In this document: piece by piece, positions 1 to 11,734 of the stretch
Layout: every line of letters starts with the position of its first letter
Position numbering within the stretch: position 1 is the stretch's first letter
Assembly (NCBI GenBank): GCA_021521415.1
Contig: JAIQDT010004232.1
Span: 62,001-126,000, forward strand
DNA length: 64,000 nucleotides
Reading direction: 5' to 3'
From: Bidens hawaiensis
Lineage: Eukaryota; Streptophyta; Magnoliopsida; Asterales; Asteraceae
Translations under genes and position numbers: made by a program
Notes under the pieces: model-generated
Database searches by the model: none
What the model was told of the DNA's origin: nothing
Seen by the model: only the letters and a program-made list of their open reading frames with translations

Positions 1-428
1 TACCAACCAACATAAACTAAACACATAGTCACATTTGCACATATCAACTAATCAAGCAATTTCAATTACGAATATAGTGAAATCGTAGTGAAAACAATAA
101 TTTAATTGTGAACGCATAACGCCCCCAAAATTGTAAAGCGGTAAAAAGGGGAATGTGAATTTACTTACCTTTAATGAGTGGACTAAGTGCGGATAGATAA
201 TAAGAAAAAGATCTAGGATGAAAGCGGTCAAACTCCTCGAGGTTCACCAACAAATATTCCTAGTTGTTGATGATAACAAGAATTAGGTAAAATCAAAGCG
301 AAATACTAAGATTTATGATGGGTTTTGAGATTTGATAAGGTTGTGTATGATTAGAATATTATTAGATACATTTTCGTTAATTATAAGGGTTACTATTATA
401 TTTATTAATGTTATTGTTGTTGTTATCC

Positions 429-466
<38 letters not shown>

Positions 467-482
467 ATAGATAAACTAAATA
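1..482. other. Intergenic flank left of the gypsy element
   Basis: AT-rich sequence with no coding region that I recognise. The only notable structure is the ATT microsatellite near its right end. The short open frame here is produced by that repeat. It joins the sequence after 10221 if the gypsy element is removed, because the same 5-bp duplication lies on both sides. Confidence 0.6.
431..466. repeat. (ATT)n microsatellite
   Basis: About twelve ATT trinucleotides in a row, decaying into ATA at the right end. It lies just outside the gypsy insertion site. Confidence 0.9.
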
Positions 483-2023
483 TTATATGTCACACCCTCA
501 TCTTAGGTCTAGGAGTATGATCTATAGTTGGTACCACATTTTGTAAATATATCAGAGTTACGGGTTAATGCGGAAGACTTTAATAAACATGTGGATTTAA
601 AGTTAAAATATTTACATTAAAAAATACGAGACTAAAGTCTCGTTTAGTATTTACTTGTTTATATGTTTTACAAAAACGTCACATTTTAATATTCAAACAA
701 AATTATCTGAGCCATCGGATTCTTGAGCTACTTCGTCATTCAAGCTCTAATCTTGGTTACCTGCAAAATGTTATAAAATACGTCAGCAACGAATGCTGGT
801 GAATATGCTGACACAAAAATATTTTCTTTACTTAATTACCCCTCGAGACTACGTAAGACTCGGCCCATCTTGGCTAAGGAATAATCAAGTTAAAACAAGT
901 ATCATTATAAATTCTAGTCTCTACACTAGGTCACCCCAGCAAAACACCGCAACGTTTCAACGTACTTAGGTATGATAAATATACACAAGGTCATTCTCAT
1001 TCGAACATACTTTGCTTCGGCCCATCGTGGCTGGAGGTCTTGACCAGGCGTGGTGCGATGTGCCCACCGCATTTAACCACATATGTAACGATCCAGACAA
1101 ACGTATACTACAGCCTGAGGTCTAGGCTCATACTCTTATTTACAATGTTTTTAGAGACACGTAGCCTCACGTAAAGCTTTACACATAACACGTTTGTTTT
1201 GTTTGAAAACAAGTTTGTAAAAGTGGGGCGTATTCACATTTTCAAATGGAATCGGCTTCCAACACCGTCCTTGAGTCTTTCCTTGCTATCTCGTACCTAT
1301 AGTACGAGTATCACTTTTATTAGTCGGATATACAATCCGGCTTAAAACCTTTAGTCTTATTTATCTCGATGAACCTTTAGTTCATAATCTCTTTTACTTT
1401 AAAAACTTTAGTTAAAAAGCAATATTTATAAACCTTTAGTTTATTTAATAAAACCCTACGTTTCTTCTTTCTTAAGAAACGTATTCTTTTCTTTGTTATT
1501 CAAGAATACTAAGTATTCTTAAATAATATATTTTAAAACAAAGATTAATCATATACATATATATACTCACATATATGTTTTTATTTTTCTTTTCTTTATT
1601 TTCTTTGTTATATGTTTCTTCGTTTATCGAGAATAACTTCAACTTGGGGTATTAAGCTTTTATAATATTTTATTATTATTTTGGTCGGGCATTATGCCTA
1701 CCTTTGTCGGCTTAAAATTCCGAGACACTTGGGCAGCACTTCGACGCCGCTTGAATACTTATTCTTTCCACACTTGGCATGCTTCTCGAGACACCAATAC
1801 TTCTTGGCACGTACTTCGAGACGATCGTCGGGACGTTGGGACATCACCACCTTCTTGTTTGGAGTATCGTCGGGGAGCGACACGTTTATCGAGGTATAGT
1901 ACAGAAATTGGGCACTGAAAACGAGGTGGATCGAGGGCACGTATTTCGAGGTATTGAGAGAAGTTAGAGAGAGAGTAGTATGTGTAAATTTTTGGTGTGA
2001 GTGGATCAAACCCGTGGCCCTTC

Positions 2024-2031
2024 TATTTATA
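2024..2031 (-). promoter_or_regulatory. TATA box of the 3' LTR
   Basis: Minus-strand TATAAATA in a GC-richer context, at the same LTR position as the copy at 9857-9864. Confidence 0.6.
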
Positions 2032-2127
2032 GTCAGATTTGGACCCTGTCGCGGTACGCGATGGCTCCCTTGGCTTAGCTTGTCGCGTACCGCGACATAG
2101 GCTTGGCCAGTCACTACTAGACCTGCC

Positions 2128-2230
2128 ACGTGTTGACACGTGGCAGGCGGCGCGCCACGTGGCGAACGTTTTGCCGCGTGGTGACACGTGGCGGCAGACG
2201 TTGCCACTGTGTGCCACGTGGCACACGTGT
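2128..2230 (-). promoter_or_regulatory. CACGTG (G-box) cluster in U3
   Basis: Six CACGTG hexamers in about 100 bp, most in the context CCACGTGGC or GACACGTGGC. They lie about 100-200 bp upstream of the minus-strand TATA box. In plants CACGTG is the G-box bound by bZIP and bHLH factors; a role here is inferred. The palindromic segment CGCGGTACGCG recurs on both sides of the cluster. Confidence 0.55.
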
Positions 2231-2314
2231 CACTGTGTGTCAGACACCCCATTGCGGTACGCGATGGGTGTCCTTTCTGATCCATCGCGTATCAGAAAAT
2301 TACGTGATGTTACA

Positions 2315-2327
2315 TACTCCCCTCCTT
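2315..2327 (-). other. Polypurine tract (plus-strand primer)
   Basis: Minus-strand AAGGAGGGGAGTA abuts the LTR start TGTAACA, as expected for the second-strand primer of an LTR element. Confidence 0.85.
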
Positions 2328-2353
2328 GAAATACATCTCGTTCTCGAGATTAC

Positions 2354-3808
2354 CTACGAGAATAAGTGGGGGTACTTCTTTCTCATTTCGGACTCGAGTT
2401 CCCATGTGTACTCAGGTCCTCTTCAGAAATCCCATTTTACTTTCATTATTTTCAAGGTTCGTCTTTTAAGGTTCTTTAACTTTGAATCTTCGATTTGGAT
2501 TGGACGTTTTACGAATTTTAAGTTCTCGTTAATTTCAACATCTTTTAACGGCATCGAAAGAGATTCATCGGCTAGACACTTTCGCAGATTTGAGATATGG
2601 AATACATCGTGTATCCCTTGCATTTCCTCGGGTAGTCGCAAACGATATGCGACAATACCAATTCATTCGAGTACCTCGAAGGGTCTGATGAATCGAGGAC
2701 TTAACTTCCCTTTCTTGCCGAATCGAACTATGCCTTTCCATGGCGAGACTTTCAAAAGAACTTTGTCACCAACATTAAACTCTAACGGCTTACGGCGGAC
2801 ATCGGCGTAACTCTTTTAACGATCACGTGCCGTCTTAAGTCGTTCTCGGATTTGAAGAATTTTGTCGATGGTTTCTTGGACTATTTCGGGTCCAGATAAT
2901 TAACTATCTCCGGTTTCAGACCAGCACACGGGCGTCCTATATTTTCGACCATATAATGCCTCGAATGGTGCGGTTTGAATGCTCGAGTGATAACTATTGT
3001 TATACGAAATTTCCATTAGGGGTAAGTGGTCATCCCAACTTCCACCTAAGTCTATCACACAAGCTTGAAGCATGTCTTCTAACGTTTGGATAGTCCTTTC
3101 GCTTTGCCCATCGGTTTGTGGATGATAGGCGGTGCTAAGGTTTAACTTTGTACCGAGTGCTTGTTGGAAGCTTTTCCAGAAGTGAGACGTCAAACAACTG
3201 TCTCGATCAGAAATTATAGATAGTGGTACTCCATGCAAAGCAACAATGTTGTTTACATAAATACGCGCTAATCTATCCATTGAGTACGACTCATTAATAG
3301 GTATGAAATGTACGGACTTAGTTAAACGATCCACAATTACCCATATAGCATTATGTTGTCGAGTCTTCTTCGGGAGTTTGGTTATAAAATCCATGGTTAT
3401 TAACTCCCACTTCCATACGGGAAGTTCTGGTTGTTGAAGCAATCCCGATGTCTTTTGGTGTTCAACCTTGACTTTTAAACATGTTAAACATTTTGCAACA
3501 TGCGAAGCGACATCTCTTTTCATTCCATTCCACCAGTAGTTCGACTTGAGGTTTTGATACATTTTGTCGCTTCCGAGATGCATCGTGTATTTGGATTTAT
3601 GTGCTTCATTCATAATCTTCTCACGTAAATTTCTAATGATTGGTACCCAAATCCGGTTTCCTATTCTAAGAATACCATCGTCACCTTTGACTAACGAGCC
3701 AATGGTGCCATTACGTTTTTCATAGGAAATCTTGTTTTCATTGATTTCTTGAATTTGGGCAGATTTGATTTGGTCAATGAGATCGATTTGAAGTTCTAGC
3801 CTTAACGC
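2354..3808 (-). pseudogene. gypsy integrase, broken
   Basis: Integrase part of the polyprotein. The N-terminal zinc-binding region is at about 3590-3480, with the histidine pair before the WWNGMKRD segment and the CLTC cysteine pair after it. The catalytic core follows, with the first Asp in TMDFITKLP, the second in SDRDSCL and the Glu in the [14 protein letters not shown] segment. The C-terminal part has the VFHISNLRKCL motif and a chromodomain-like end with W and TWE residues. The reading frame is interrupted by a TGA at 3809-3811 before the domain, a TAA at 2900-2902, a TAA near 2815 and a TGA at 2423-2425. The natural end is a TAG at 2354-2356. The interruptions rule out a functional integrase. 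In the live family this domain inserts the cDNA into the genome. Confidence 0.9.
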
Positions 3809-5628
3809 TCAGACTCTTTTTGGCTTTTCGTGCCCTTTACGACTTAAAGCATCAGCCACAACGTTGGCCTTACCTTCGTGATAGACAATTTCGCAGTCAT
3901 AGTCGTTTAGAGTTTCCATCCAGCTTCGTTGGCCCATATTAAGCTCTTTTTGATCAAATATGTGTTTTAAGCTTTTATGATCAGTGTACACGACAAATCT
4001 TATTCCATAGAGATAGTGCCTCCATATCTTTAATGCAAAGATTATGGCGCCTAACTCTAGATCGTGAGTTGTATAATTCTTTTCGTGCACTTTCAGTTGA
4101 CGAGAGGTGTAAGCGATTACTTTCTTTCGTTGCATTAATACACATCCCAAGCCGGAATGAGATGCATCACTAAAGACAACGAAGTCTTCGGTACCTTCTG
4201 GCAAAGCCAGTATAGGTGCTTGGGTAAGTTTTTGTTTAAGTATATCGAATGCCTCTTGTTGCTTTGTCCCCCATTCATATTTGATGTATTTACGAGTTAA
4301 TGAAGTTAGGGGAACAACGATTCGGGAAAAATTTTCAATGAATCTTAATCCTAAGAAACTTTGAATCTCGGTTGGCGACTTTGGGATTTCCCACTTAGAG
4401 ATAGCTTCAATCTTAGCGGGATACACTTGAATTCTATTAACATTGATGATATGACCAAGAAATTGTACCAAGTGCAACCAGAACTCGCATTTCGAGAACT
4501 TAGCGTACAACTTCTCGGTTCTCAGAATTATAAGTAATATTCGAAGATGATTTTCATGATCGTCCTTAGACTTAGAGTAAATGAGTATGTCGTCGATGAA
4601 AACGATAACAAATTTATCTAAGTAAGGCTTACAGACCCGATTCATCATATCCATGAACGCAGTTGGCGCATTAGTAAGTCCAAATGGCATAACGGTGAAC
4701 TCATAATGAACATACCTTGTTCGGAAAGCTGTTTTTGGAATGTCTTCGGATTGAACTTTAAGTTGGTGATAGCCGGAACAAAGATCGATTTTGGAAAAGA
4801 AGCTAGCACCTTGAAGTTGGTCAAACAGATCATCAATTCGCGGGAGTGGATAACGATTCTTGATTGTGACCTTATTGAGAGCTCGGTAGTCGATGCACAT
4901 ACGCATGGATCCATCCTTCTTCTTGACAAAGAGTATCAGCGCTCCCCACGGTGATGAACTTGGTCGTATGAATCCTTTCTCGAGAAGCTCGTCAAGTTGT
5001 TTCTTCAGTTCTTTCATCTCGGTTGGCGCGAGGCGATACGGAGCTTTGGCGATTGGAGCAGTTCCAGGAATAAGATCGATCCTAAATTCTACTTCACGAT
5101 CGGGAGGGATACCAGGAAGTTCATCGGGAAAGACATCCGCATAGTCAGAAACAACAGGAACGTCTTTGATTTCTTTGGGTTTTGATTCTTCAGTGACGTT
5201 GGCCATGAATGCTAAGCATCCTTGATTCAAACATTTGTTAGCCCTTATCATGGAGATTAGGCTAACTTGGCCAACGTCTTTGTCCCCTTCAATTCGAATA
5301 GTTCGTTTATCTGGGGCTTGAAGTTCAACGGTCTTGCTATTACAAAGGATAAAAGCATGGTTGTCGGATAACCAATCCATACCCAATACAACATCAAAAC
5401 CAGCAAGAGTCATGTGTAATAATTGAATAGGCAAAACGTAACCAGCTAACAAGATTTTTCGGTTTTCTAACGCTTCGGAGATTTTAACAATTTCGCCATT
5501 AGCGGTCTCGACGCTCAGAGTTTTGTTAAGTTTGATTAAAGGTTCGTTTAATAGACTACAAAACTTATAATCTATGAAACTTAAATTGGCTCCTGAATCA
5601 AACAAGACTCTAGGGTAAGAGTTGTTAA
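3809..5628 (-). pseudogene. gypsy protease, reverse transcriptase and RNase H segment
   Basis: The longest open stretch of the element (598 codons from a non-ATG position at 5605). The aspartic protease motif DSGA is near residue 3. Reverse transcriptase follows: [16 protein letters not shown] at about residues 228-243, the Asp in [11 protein letters not shown] near 274, and the FIDD active-site box (usually YIDD or FVDD) at 336-339. RNase H of the Ty3 type begins around [10 protein letters not shown] and ends at the conserved ALSRK. The segment is open throughout and ends at a TGA (3809-3811), after which the same frame continues into integrase. It is therefore part of one gag-pol polyprotein cut by nonsense changes, and not a separate gene. 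A cellular aspartic protease or telomerase is excluded by the domain order. Confidence 0.93.
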
Positions 5629-8235
5629 CTAAGAACGTACCGGTGATAGTTTCCGGTGTGTCAGCCGCTTTCTTTGTGTCCGGACGAAGACTCTTGTGTT
5701 GCCCTTCTTAGGCTCGTTCTTTTGACCGCTACCACCCGCACCACCAGTCGTGGGCTTATTCTTGGGGCACTCGAAACTGAGATGTCCCATCTCCTTGCAA
5801 TTGTAGCAAGTCATTTTCTTCTTCCAACAGTTGGCCGTGGCGTGGCCAGGCTTGTGACATGATTCACAGAGTCATGGAGTTAGATGGCATCGACCCCTAT
5901 GGTATTTCTTACAGATTTTGCATTGTGGGATGCCGGGGTTGAAGCAAGACCTTCGTTGGTCAACTCCTTTACCCTTGAAACTGGTATTTCCTTCCTTCTT
6001 CGGGTCTTGTGTTGTCACGACCCTCTTGTCCTCTTCTTTATTGCGGATCATTCCGCTCATCAAGTATCCAGCCAACTCCATCGCGGAGTCAGTGGTTTGT
6101 GGCAAGTGTGACCTCACCATGTCACGAATCTCTCGTGGTAGTCCCTAAATATAACGTGTAACTTTGCTGGATTCCGGGGTAACCAGCTGGGGAACCAAAC
6201 GACAGTATTTATGAAATTTTGTGTTATATTCACGAAGGTTCGTTCCAACAACCTTGTGAGACAAGAATTTTGTTTGAATTTGGTCAGTTTCATGCATCGG
6301 ACAGAATTTTGACATCATCAACTCCTTGAACTCGTTCCATGTCAAGTTATACATCACTTCCCTTCCTCTACTCAAGATTAACGTGTTCCACCATTCTAGG
6401 GCTCCGCCTTTAAACATGAGGGTAGAATACTGAATTTTTTCTTCTTCGGAACACTTGCTCGTAATCACAATCGTCTCCATTTCTTCAATCCACCTCACGG
6501 TTGTGATGGCTCCCTTATCACCATGGAATTCTTTCGGCCCATAATACTTAAAATCTTTAAACGAACACCCGCCTATTTTGAGCCTCTTGAATTCTTGACG
6601 AACCCACCATCAGCGTTCGATTCATGCACACTTTCTTATATATGAGATGGTCTAGTACGGGGTTTAGAAACGGATTTTCCAGAAGGATTTGCAGATTGGG
6701 AATGTTTAGTTTGTCTTGATTGAGATCTAGCTGCAGATTCTTCCCTAACAACATCTTTGATCATTCGTTGGATTTGACTCATATACTTTTCAGGAATAGG
6801 TTCTTCTTGTTTATTTTCAAGACCTTTCCTTTTTCTTTTCTTAATTCTTCCTCTTTTTGTTTATTCACTACATTGTTACTTTGTTGCAACATTTTTGTCT
6901 TTTCTTTATCAACTTTTTATCTGAAATTTAATAAATTTCTTTTCTTAGTACACAAGTTTACATATATATCATAAAGATGATATATATTATTTTACAACAT
7001 TATATCGTTTACTCGATATTTACATTCACCTATCCTTATTACAACATATCTTACATATAACACACAAACCATCTTAACACATAAACTTCATTTCTTGTAA
7101 TTTCACCGTCATCACCATCATCTCAATCCTTCATGAACTTTTTCACAACCTTTGTTAATTTGTTGCATTTGCGAAGAATCGTTTCTCCCATCTTTTTCTT
7201 CTTCTTCTTCTTCCCTTCAGTGGCTATTTTCTTCCGAAGGTCATCTGTCTCATGTAAAGCACGATCGACATGCTCCTCTTGTAACTGGGTAATTCCTTGG
7301 ATCTGGATATGGTGTTGCAGTCACATCAGATTGCTCGTTGAAGAAGGCTTTGGCAGCCTTATTCTGTTCCCGAATCTCATTAGCTTGGTCTTCAATCGAT
7401 GGAATTTCTCTTTGATATGCTGGGAAGCTCGATGATGCTTTACCTTTGAGTTCTTGGAGAAATTGCATGTAGGGATCAACTGAACCATAGCTTGTGTGAG
7501 AGAATGGCTCTTCTACTGGCGTAGTAACTTCATTTGGATTGTCGAGATATTCCTCTTCTGGATCTGTTTCCGTTTCCTCTTCTTCTGGGTCCTCTTCTTC
7601 CTCCTCCGGTTCTTCTTCCTCATCCTCATGTTGAGCAAAATCTTGCACAATTGTGGGCATTCAAAAACTTTTGTATGGCATTATTACCCTCATTTTTGGT
7701 TTGCGAGAGGGTCCTTCATTATTGGGGTGGGAGTCGACAGCATCCATAGTAGAATTTCCGGTATGCCACCTTCGCTGATCTGAGTGGCATTGCATCCAAT
7801 CGGATGAAGGAGAATTGGGTTCCTCCTTTACTTTCTTGTTGGCGAGAAAATAGTATGACGGATGCGGATTTGGTGGCACATATGTTGGATCTGAGTAATA
7901 TGGTGGAGTCTCCATTGGTTGATATGTTGGCACTTCCGATGAGTAAACATTGGTGGGTTGGATGGATGATAACTTGAGTGCCTTGGTGCTTGGTACACTT
8001 GATGTGGAGTGTTATCCAAATGGTAAATGGGACTTGGTTCAATGTTGGGATGTTGGCTAGGTCCTTCGTTGGAATTGAAGAATGATTCGAAGTAATCACT
8101 TATGATGTCCTTTGGGAACTTATAGTACTTCCTTGCTCTTCTTGCTTCATTATCATAGTATTCCATTAATTTCTCGTAAGACATCTTTGATGAGTGGTTT
8201 AAATGTAAAGAGGGAAAGAAAAGGTTACCAACCAA
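5629..8235 (-). pseudogene. gypsy gag, fragmented
   Basis: Remains of the structural gag gene, spread over several frames. From the N-terminal side there is a tyrosine-, serine- and proline-rich region (8235-7661) and a very acidic Glu-rich stretch (about 7640-7540). The retrotransposon gag core lies at 6498-6145, recognisable by GALEWWNTL and the TWNEFKELMMSKFCP motif, and is followed by a Cys/His-rich segment (6120-5872). A CCHC zinc knuckle, CYNCKEMGHLSFEC, is encoded near 5805-5765. Frameshifts and stops separate these pieces; for example the core ends at a stop at 6145-6147. Gag would form the virus-like particle and bind element RNA. The acidic N-terminal extension is unusually long for a plant gypsy gag, but decay blurs its limits. 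Confidence 0.85.
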
Positions 8236-8327
8236 TCTTATCCCTATTCAAATAACAAGTAAATATTTCCTATGCTTGGATCGAAGCTTGGGTATTGATT
8301 TATGATACCCATTTCGCTAAGATCGAT

Positions 8328-8340
8328 GGCTCTGATACCA
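8328..8340 (-). other. Primer binding site, initiator Met tRNA
   Basis: Minus-strand TGGTATCAGAGCC lies 3 nt inside the 5' LTR edge. It is complementary to the 3' end of plant initiator-Met tRNA, the usual primer for many plant LTR elements. Confidence 0.93.
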
Positions 8341-9856
8341 ATCTGTCACACCCTCATCTTAGGCCTAGGAGTATGATCTATAGTTGGTACCACATTTTGT
8401 AAATATATCAGAGTTACGGGTTAATACGGAAGACTTTAATAAACATGTGGATTTAAAGTTAATATATTTACATTAAAAAATACAAGACTAAAGTCTCGTT
8501 TAGTATTTACTTGTTTATATGTTTTAAAAAAACGTCACATTTTAATATTCAAACAAAATTATCTGAGCCATCGGATTCTTGAGCTTCTTCGTCATTCAAG
8601 CTCTGATCTTGGTTACCTGCAAAATGTTATAAAATACGTCAGCAACGAATGCTGGTGAATATGCTGACGCAAAAATATTTTCTTTACTTAATTACCCCTC
8701 TAGACTACGTAAGACTCGGCCCATCTTGGCTAAGGAATAATCAAGTTAAAACAAGTATCATTATAAATTCTAGTCTCTACACTAGGTCACCGCAGCAAAA
8801 CACCGCAGCGTTTCGACGTACTTAGGTATCATAAATATACATAAGGTCATTCTCATTCGAACATACTTTGCTTCGGCCCATCGTGGCTGGAGGTCGTGAC
8901 CAGGAGTGGTGCGATGTGCCCACCGCATTTAACCACATATGTAACGATCCAGACAAACGTATACTACAGCCTGAGGGCTAGGCTCATACTCTTATTTACA
9001 ATGTTTTTAGAGACACGTAGCCTCATGTAAAGCTTTACACATATCAAGTTTGTAAAAGTGGGGCGTATTCACCTTTTCAAATGGAATCGGCTTCCATCAC
9101 CGTCCTTGAGTCTTTCCTTGCTATCTCGTACCTATAGTACGAGTATCACTTTTATTAGTCGGATATACAATCCGGCTTAAAACCTTTAGTCTTATTTATC
9201 TCGATGAACCTTTAGTTCATAATCTCTTTTACTTTAAAACCTTTAGTTAAAAAGCAATATTTATAAACCTTTAGTTTATTTAATAAAACCCTACGTTTCT
9301 TCCTTCTTAAGAAACGTATTCTTTTCTTTATTATTCAAGAATACTCATTATTCTTAAATAATATATTTTATAACAAAGATTAATCATATACATATATATA
9401 CTCACATATATGTTTTTACTTTTCTTTTCTTTATTTTCTTTGTTATATGTTTCTTCGTTTATCGAGAATAACTTCGACTTGGGGTATTAAGCTTTTAAAA
9501 TATTTTATTATTATTTTGGTCGGGCATTATGCCTACCTTTGTCGGCTTAAAATCCCGAAACACTTGGGCAGCACTTCGACGCTGCTTGAATACTTATTCT
9601 TTCCACACTTGGCACGCTTCTCGAGACACCAATACTTCTTGGCACGTACTTCGAGACGATCGTCGGGACGTTGGGACATCACCACTTTCTTGTTTGGAGT
9701 ATCTTCGGGGAACAGCACATTTATCGAGGTATAGTACGGAAATTGGGCATGCAAAACGAGGTGGATCGAGGGCACATATTTCGAGGTAGTGAGAGAAGTT
9801 AGAAAGAGTAGTATGTGTAAATTTTTGGTGTGAGTGGATCAAACCCGTGGCCCTTC

Positions 9857-9864
9857 TATTTATA
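9857..9864 (-). promoter_or_regulatory. TATA box of the 5' LTR promoter
   Basis: Minus-strand TATAAATAG, about 350 bp into the LTR from its U3 end. CACGTG palindromes lie upstream of it. This is the expected promoter for element RNA; the start site itself is not visible. Confidence 0.65.
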
Positions 9865-9956
9865 GCCAGATTTGGACCCCGTCGCGGTACGCGATGGGTC
9901 CCTTTGACTTAGCCTGTCGCGTACCACGACATAGGCTTGACCACTCACTACTAGAC

Positions 9957-10040
9957 CTGCCGCATGTTGACATGTGGCAGGCGCCGCGCCACGTGGCGGC
10001 AGACGTTGCCACCGTGTGCCACGTGGCACACGTGTCACTG
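9957..10040 (-). promoter_or_regulatory. CACGTG cluster, reduced copy
   Basis: Equivalent of 2128-2230 but with three intact CACGTG hexamers. Two others have become CATG forms (GCATGTTG, ACATGTGG), consistent with C-to-T change, and one stretch is deleted. Confidence 0.5.
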
Positions 10041-10216
10041 TGTGTCAGACACCCCATCGCGGTACGCGATGGGTGTCCTTTCTGATCCATCGCGTATCGC
10101 GATGGGTCAGGAAAACAGAATTTACACTTTAGTCCCTAGAGTTTGAATTTTGAAAAAACTGGTCCCTTGTCTTTGGAAACTAGACATTTTTAGCCCGAAA
10201 ATTAAGTGATGTTACA

Positions 10217-10552
10217 TTATATACAATATTATATTAACGGAAAGATACGAGATAAAATAGTTTGAGCGTTGATAAGATAACATTACGTCTCATTTAAGCG
10301 ATTGATAAAAGAATTTATCGTTATTTTTATCTATTATATGTACAACATATATATATATATATATATATGTATGTATATATATATTCATATATGTATATTA
10401 CATGGTTAATAAAAGTCCAATGACACGAAATTAGATCCGGAGTTCGTTTTATGAAGAAAATGCATATTTAAGTATATATAAATGTATTAATATCAAAATC
10501 TTTGATTAAAAATAAATAAAAATAATGCTAACAATTAAAAACAACAAAACCG
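10217..10552. repeat. AT-rich intergenic DNA with TA microsatellite
   Basis: No gene seen. An (AT)n / GTATGTATAT tract occupies about 10342-10386. Confidence 0.6.
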
Positions 10553-10630
10553 GGCCTGTGGGATTCGAACCCGCGCCCCAGGCCGGTTTGAACCTTAGGA
10601 TAACATGTGCTGGCCATCAGGCCAGCGCCT
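10553..10630 (-). mobile_element. tRNA-like (SINE-type) fragment
   Basis: On the minus strand the segment GCGGGTTCGAATCCCAC matches a tRNA T-arm / pol III B box, and a palindromic GCTGGCCTGATGGCCAGC lies about 45 nt upstream where an A box would be. The two ends do not form a convincing acceptor stem, so I do not call a functional tRNA. A tRNA-derived SINE head or a degenerate tRNA copy is most likely. Confidence 0.35.
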
Positions 10631-10783
10631 AACTTGTTTATAATGCTGAATCACTTAATATATATCATATATGAACAGTTTATCTTCTTCCTCAATTCAA
10701 AGATAAACCCTAAATCTAATTCCATCCAATTGATCAACAAATACCCCCTGTTAACTAAGCCGAAAATTATGGTACAAGATAGA

Positions 10784-10799
10784 GGGGGGGGGGGGGGGG
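10784..10799. repeat. 16-nt poly(G) run
   Basis: Sixteen consecutive G on the plus strand. Rare in this AT-rich context and likely length-variable. Confidence 0.9.
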
Positions 10800-11022
10800 T
10801 CCTGTCGGTTGATCGCAAGTGAGGAAGGATAAGAAAGAATTTTAATTAATATTTGCAGTTTGGTCCTCGATCTATGATTGGTGTTTCAAAAGCATATTAA
10901 AGTTAGTTGATGGGTTAGTTTTGTACATGAATTATAATAAATAAATAAAATGTTAAACAATAACGAACTTTATTGATAAATACCCGAACCCGGGTCGGGT
11001 AAAGATTACATACCGAAAGGAA

Positions 11023-11129
11023 ACGGAAAAACCCAAAATGTTACAATATGGAAGCATCGTAAAGGATCGGATGCTAATTGGGAAGTTGAAGAAGAGATGC
11101 GCAAGTTTTACCCTGATTTGTTTAAGTAA
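11023..11129 (+). pseudogene. gypsy integrase C-terminus (chromodomain end)
   Basis: An open stretch ending in TAA at 11127-11129. It contains the aromatic and acidic signature of the chromovirus tail, WKHRKGSDANWEVEEEMRK, then FYPDLFK. In chromoviruses this domain helps direct insertion into heterochromatin. The rest of pol is absent, so the fragment is non-functional. Confidence 0.8.
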
Positions 11130-11149
11130 TAGTCCCCGAAACCTCTTTT

Positions 11150-11163
11150 AAGGAGGGTAGACT
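11150..11163 (+). other. Polypurine tract
   Basis: AAGGAGGGTAGACT directly precedes the LTR start TGTAAC. Confidence 0.75.
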
Positions 11164-11335
11164 TGTAACATCCTGAAATTTCCATGAATAACATTAAAAT
11201 ATTAATTACATTGGAAGAATTAATTTGAGTTAGTAGAAAAATAATAATAAAGATAAAACGATGGTAGGCTAAAATAGATGGAATTAGACCATGGACTTAG
11301 AATGAAGATGGTCTTAAGGTCCATGGGCATAAGGG

Positions 11336-11343
11336 TATAAATA
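11336..11343 (+). promoter_or_regulatory. LTR TATA box
   Basis: GGGTATAAATACCCC, with TATAAATA inside a short palindrome, about 170 bp from the LTR start. This is the usual U3 promoter position. Confidence 0.6.
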
Positions 11344-11734
11344 CCCCTTATGCCTTAAACCCTTTCCTTCTCCATCATTCTACATCTTAGCCTCCACCAT
11401 AAAAAGCACACACTTAAGCCAAACACTATCTACACTATTCTATTCAACGATCCAAAAGCAACCGAAGGTAAGAAATCATTTATCTTAGCTGACCCGACAA
11501 ATTAGAACCCGACACCGCAGCCTCGAGATGCCGAATGAGTCGTTTGAATCTAGGTCTAGCTTTATTCGGGTGTTTAATCAACCAAAAGCGAGCTTAAGGG
11601 CCACCTTAGCTCATATCTATACATATCGAAGCTACCTAGATCATAAACGATCAAACTCCGGCCAACCATGGTAGTTAACGGCAGCTGATGGCGCCGGAAT
11701 CGAAGAAAAACCCTAAAAACGCAGTTGGTCTGAA

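Larger units (their letters stand above)
488..2314 (-). repeat. 3' LTR of the gypsy element
   Basis: Matches the LTR at 8344-10216 almost throughout. It lacks roughly 97 bp near its outer (U3 start) end, around 2292, that the other LTR keeps. It carries an extra stretch of about 29 bp in the CACGTG-rich segment and about 20 bp near 1190. It keeps the TATA sequence at 2024-2031. Open frames across 1681-2329 are LTR sequence and not genes. Confidence 0.93.
488..10216 (-). mobile_element. Complete but inactive Ty3/gypsy LTR retrotransposon
   Basis: A 9.7-kb element read on the minus strand. Two LTRs of 1827 and 1873 bp start and end TG...CA in minus orientation (TGTAACATC to GGTGTGACA). A 5-bp target duplication, TTATA, flanks it at 483-487 and 10217-10221. 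Inside, in minus-strand order, are an initiator-Met primer site, gag with a CCHC knuckle, protease, reverse transcriptase, RNase H, integrase with a chromodomain-like tail, and a polypurine tract. The order RT, RNase H, IN is diagnostic of Ty3/gypsy. The tail motif (W, then RGPE, then TWE) points to a chromovirus, perhaps Tekay/Del-like; the lineage is inferred. Several stops and frameshifts in gag and pol make it non-functional. Confidence 0.95.
8344..10216 (-). repeat. 5' LTR of the gypsy element
   Basis: The promoter-bearing LTR of the minus-strand element. It has the full outer (U3) end that the other LTR has lost, including the segment at about 10097-10195. Bounded by the PBS at 8340 and the TSD TTATA at 10217-10221. 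It shares its inner end, TGTCACACCC...GGTACC...ATATCAGAG, with the diverged LTR fragment at 41253. Confidence 0.94.

Noticed and set aside
332..520. Hydrophobic Ile-rich small protein resembling a membrane peptide
   Set aside because: Encoded by the ATT microsatellite; runs into the gypsy LTR.
1681..2810. Several open frames within and next to the gypsy LTR
   Set aside because: The same frames appear in the second LTR with different breaks; this is LTR and antisense pol sequence.
10553..10630. Functional tRNA gene
   Set aside because: A T-arm-like word is present, but I cannot form an acceptor stem or a convincing anticodon arm.
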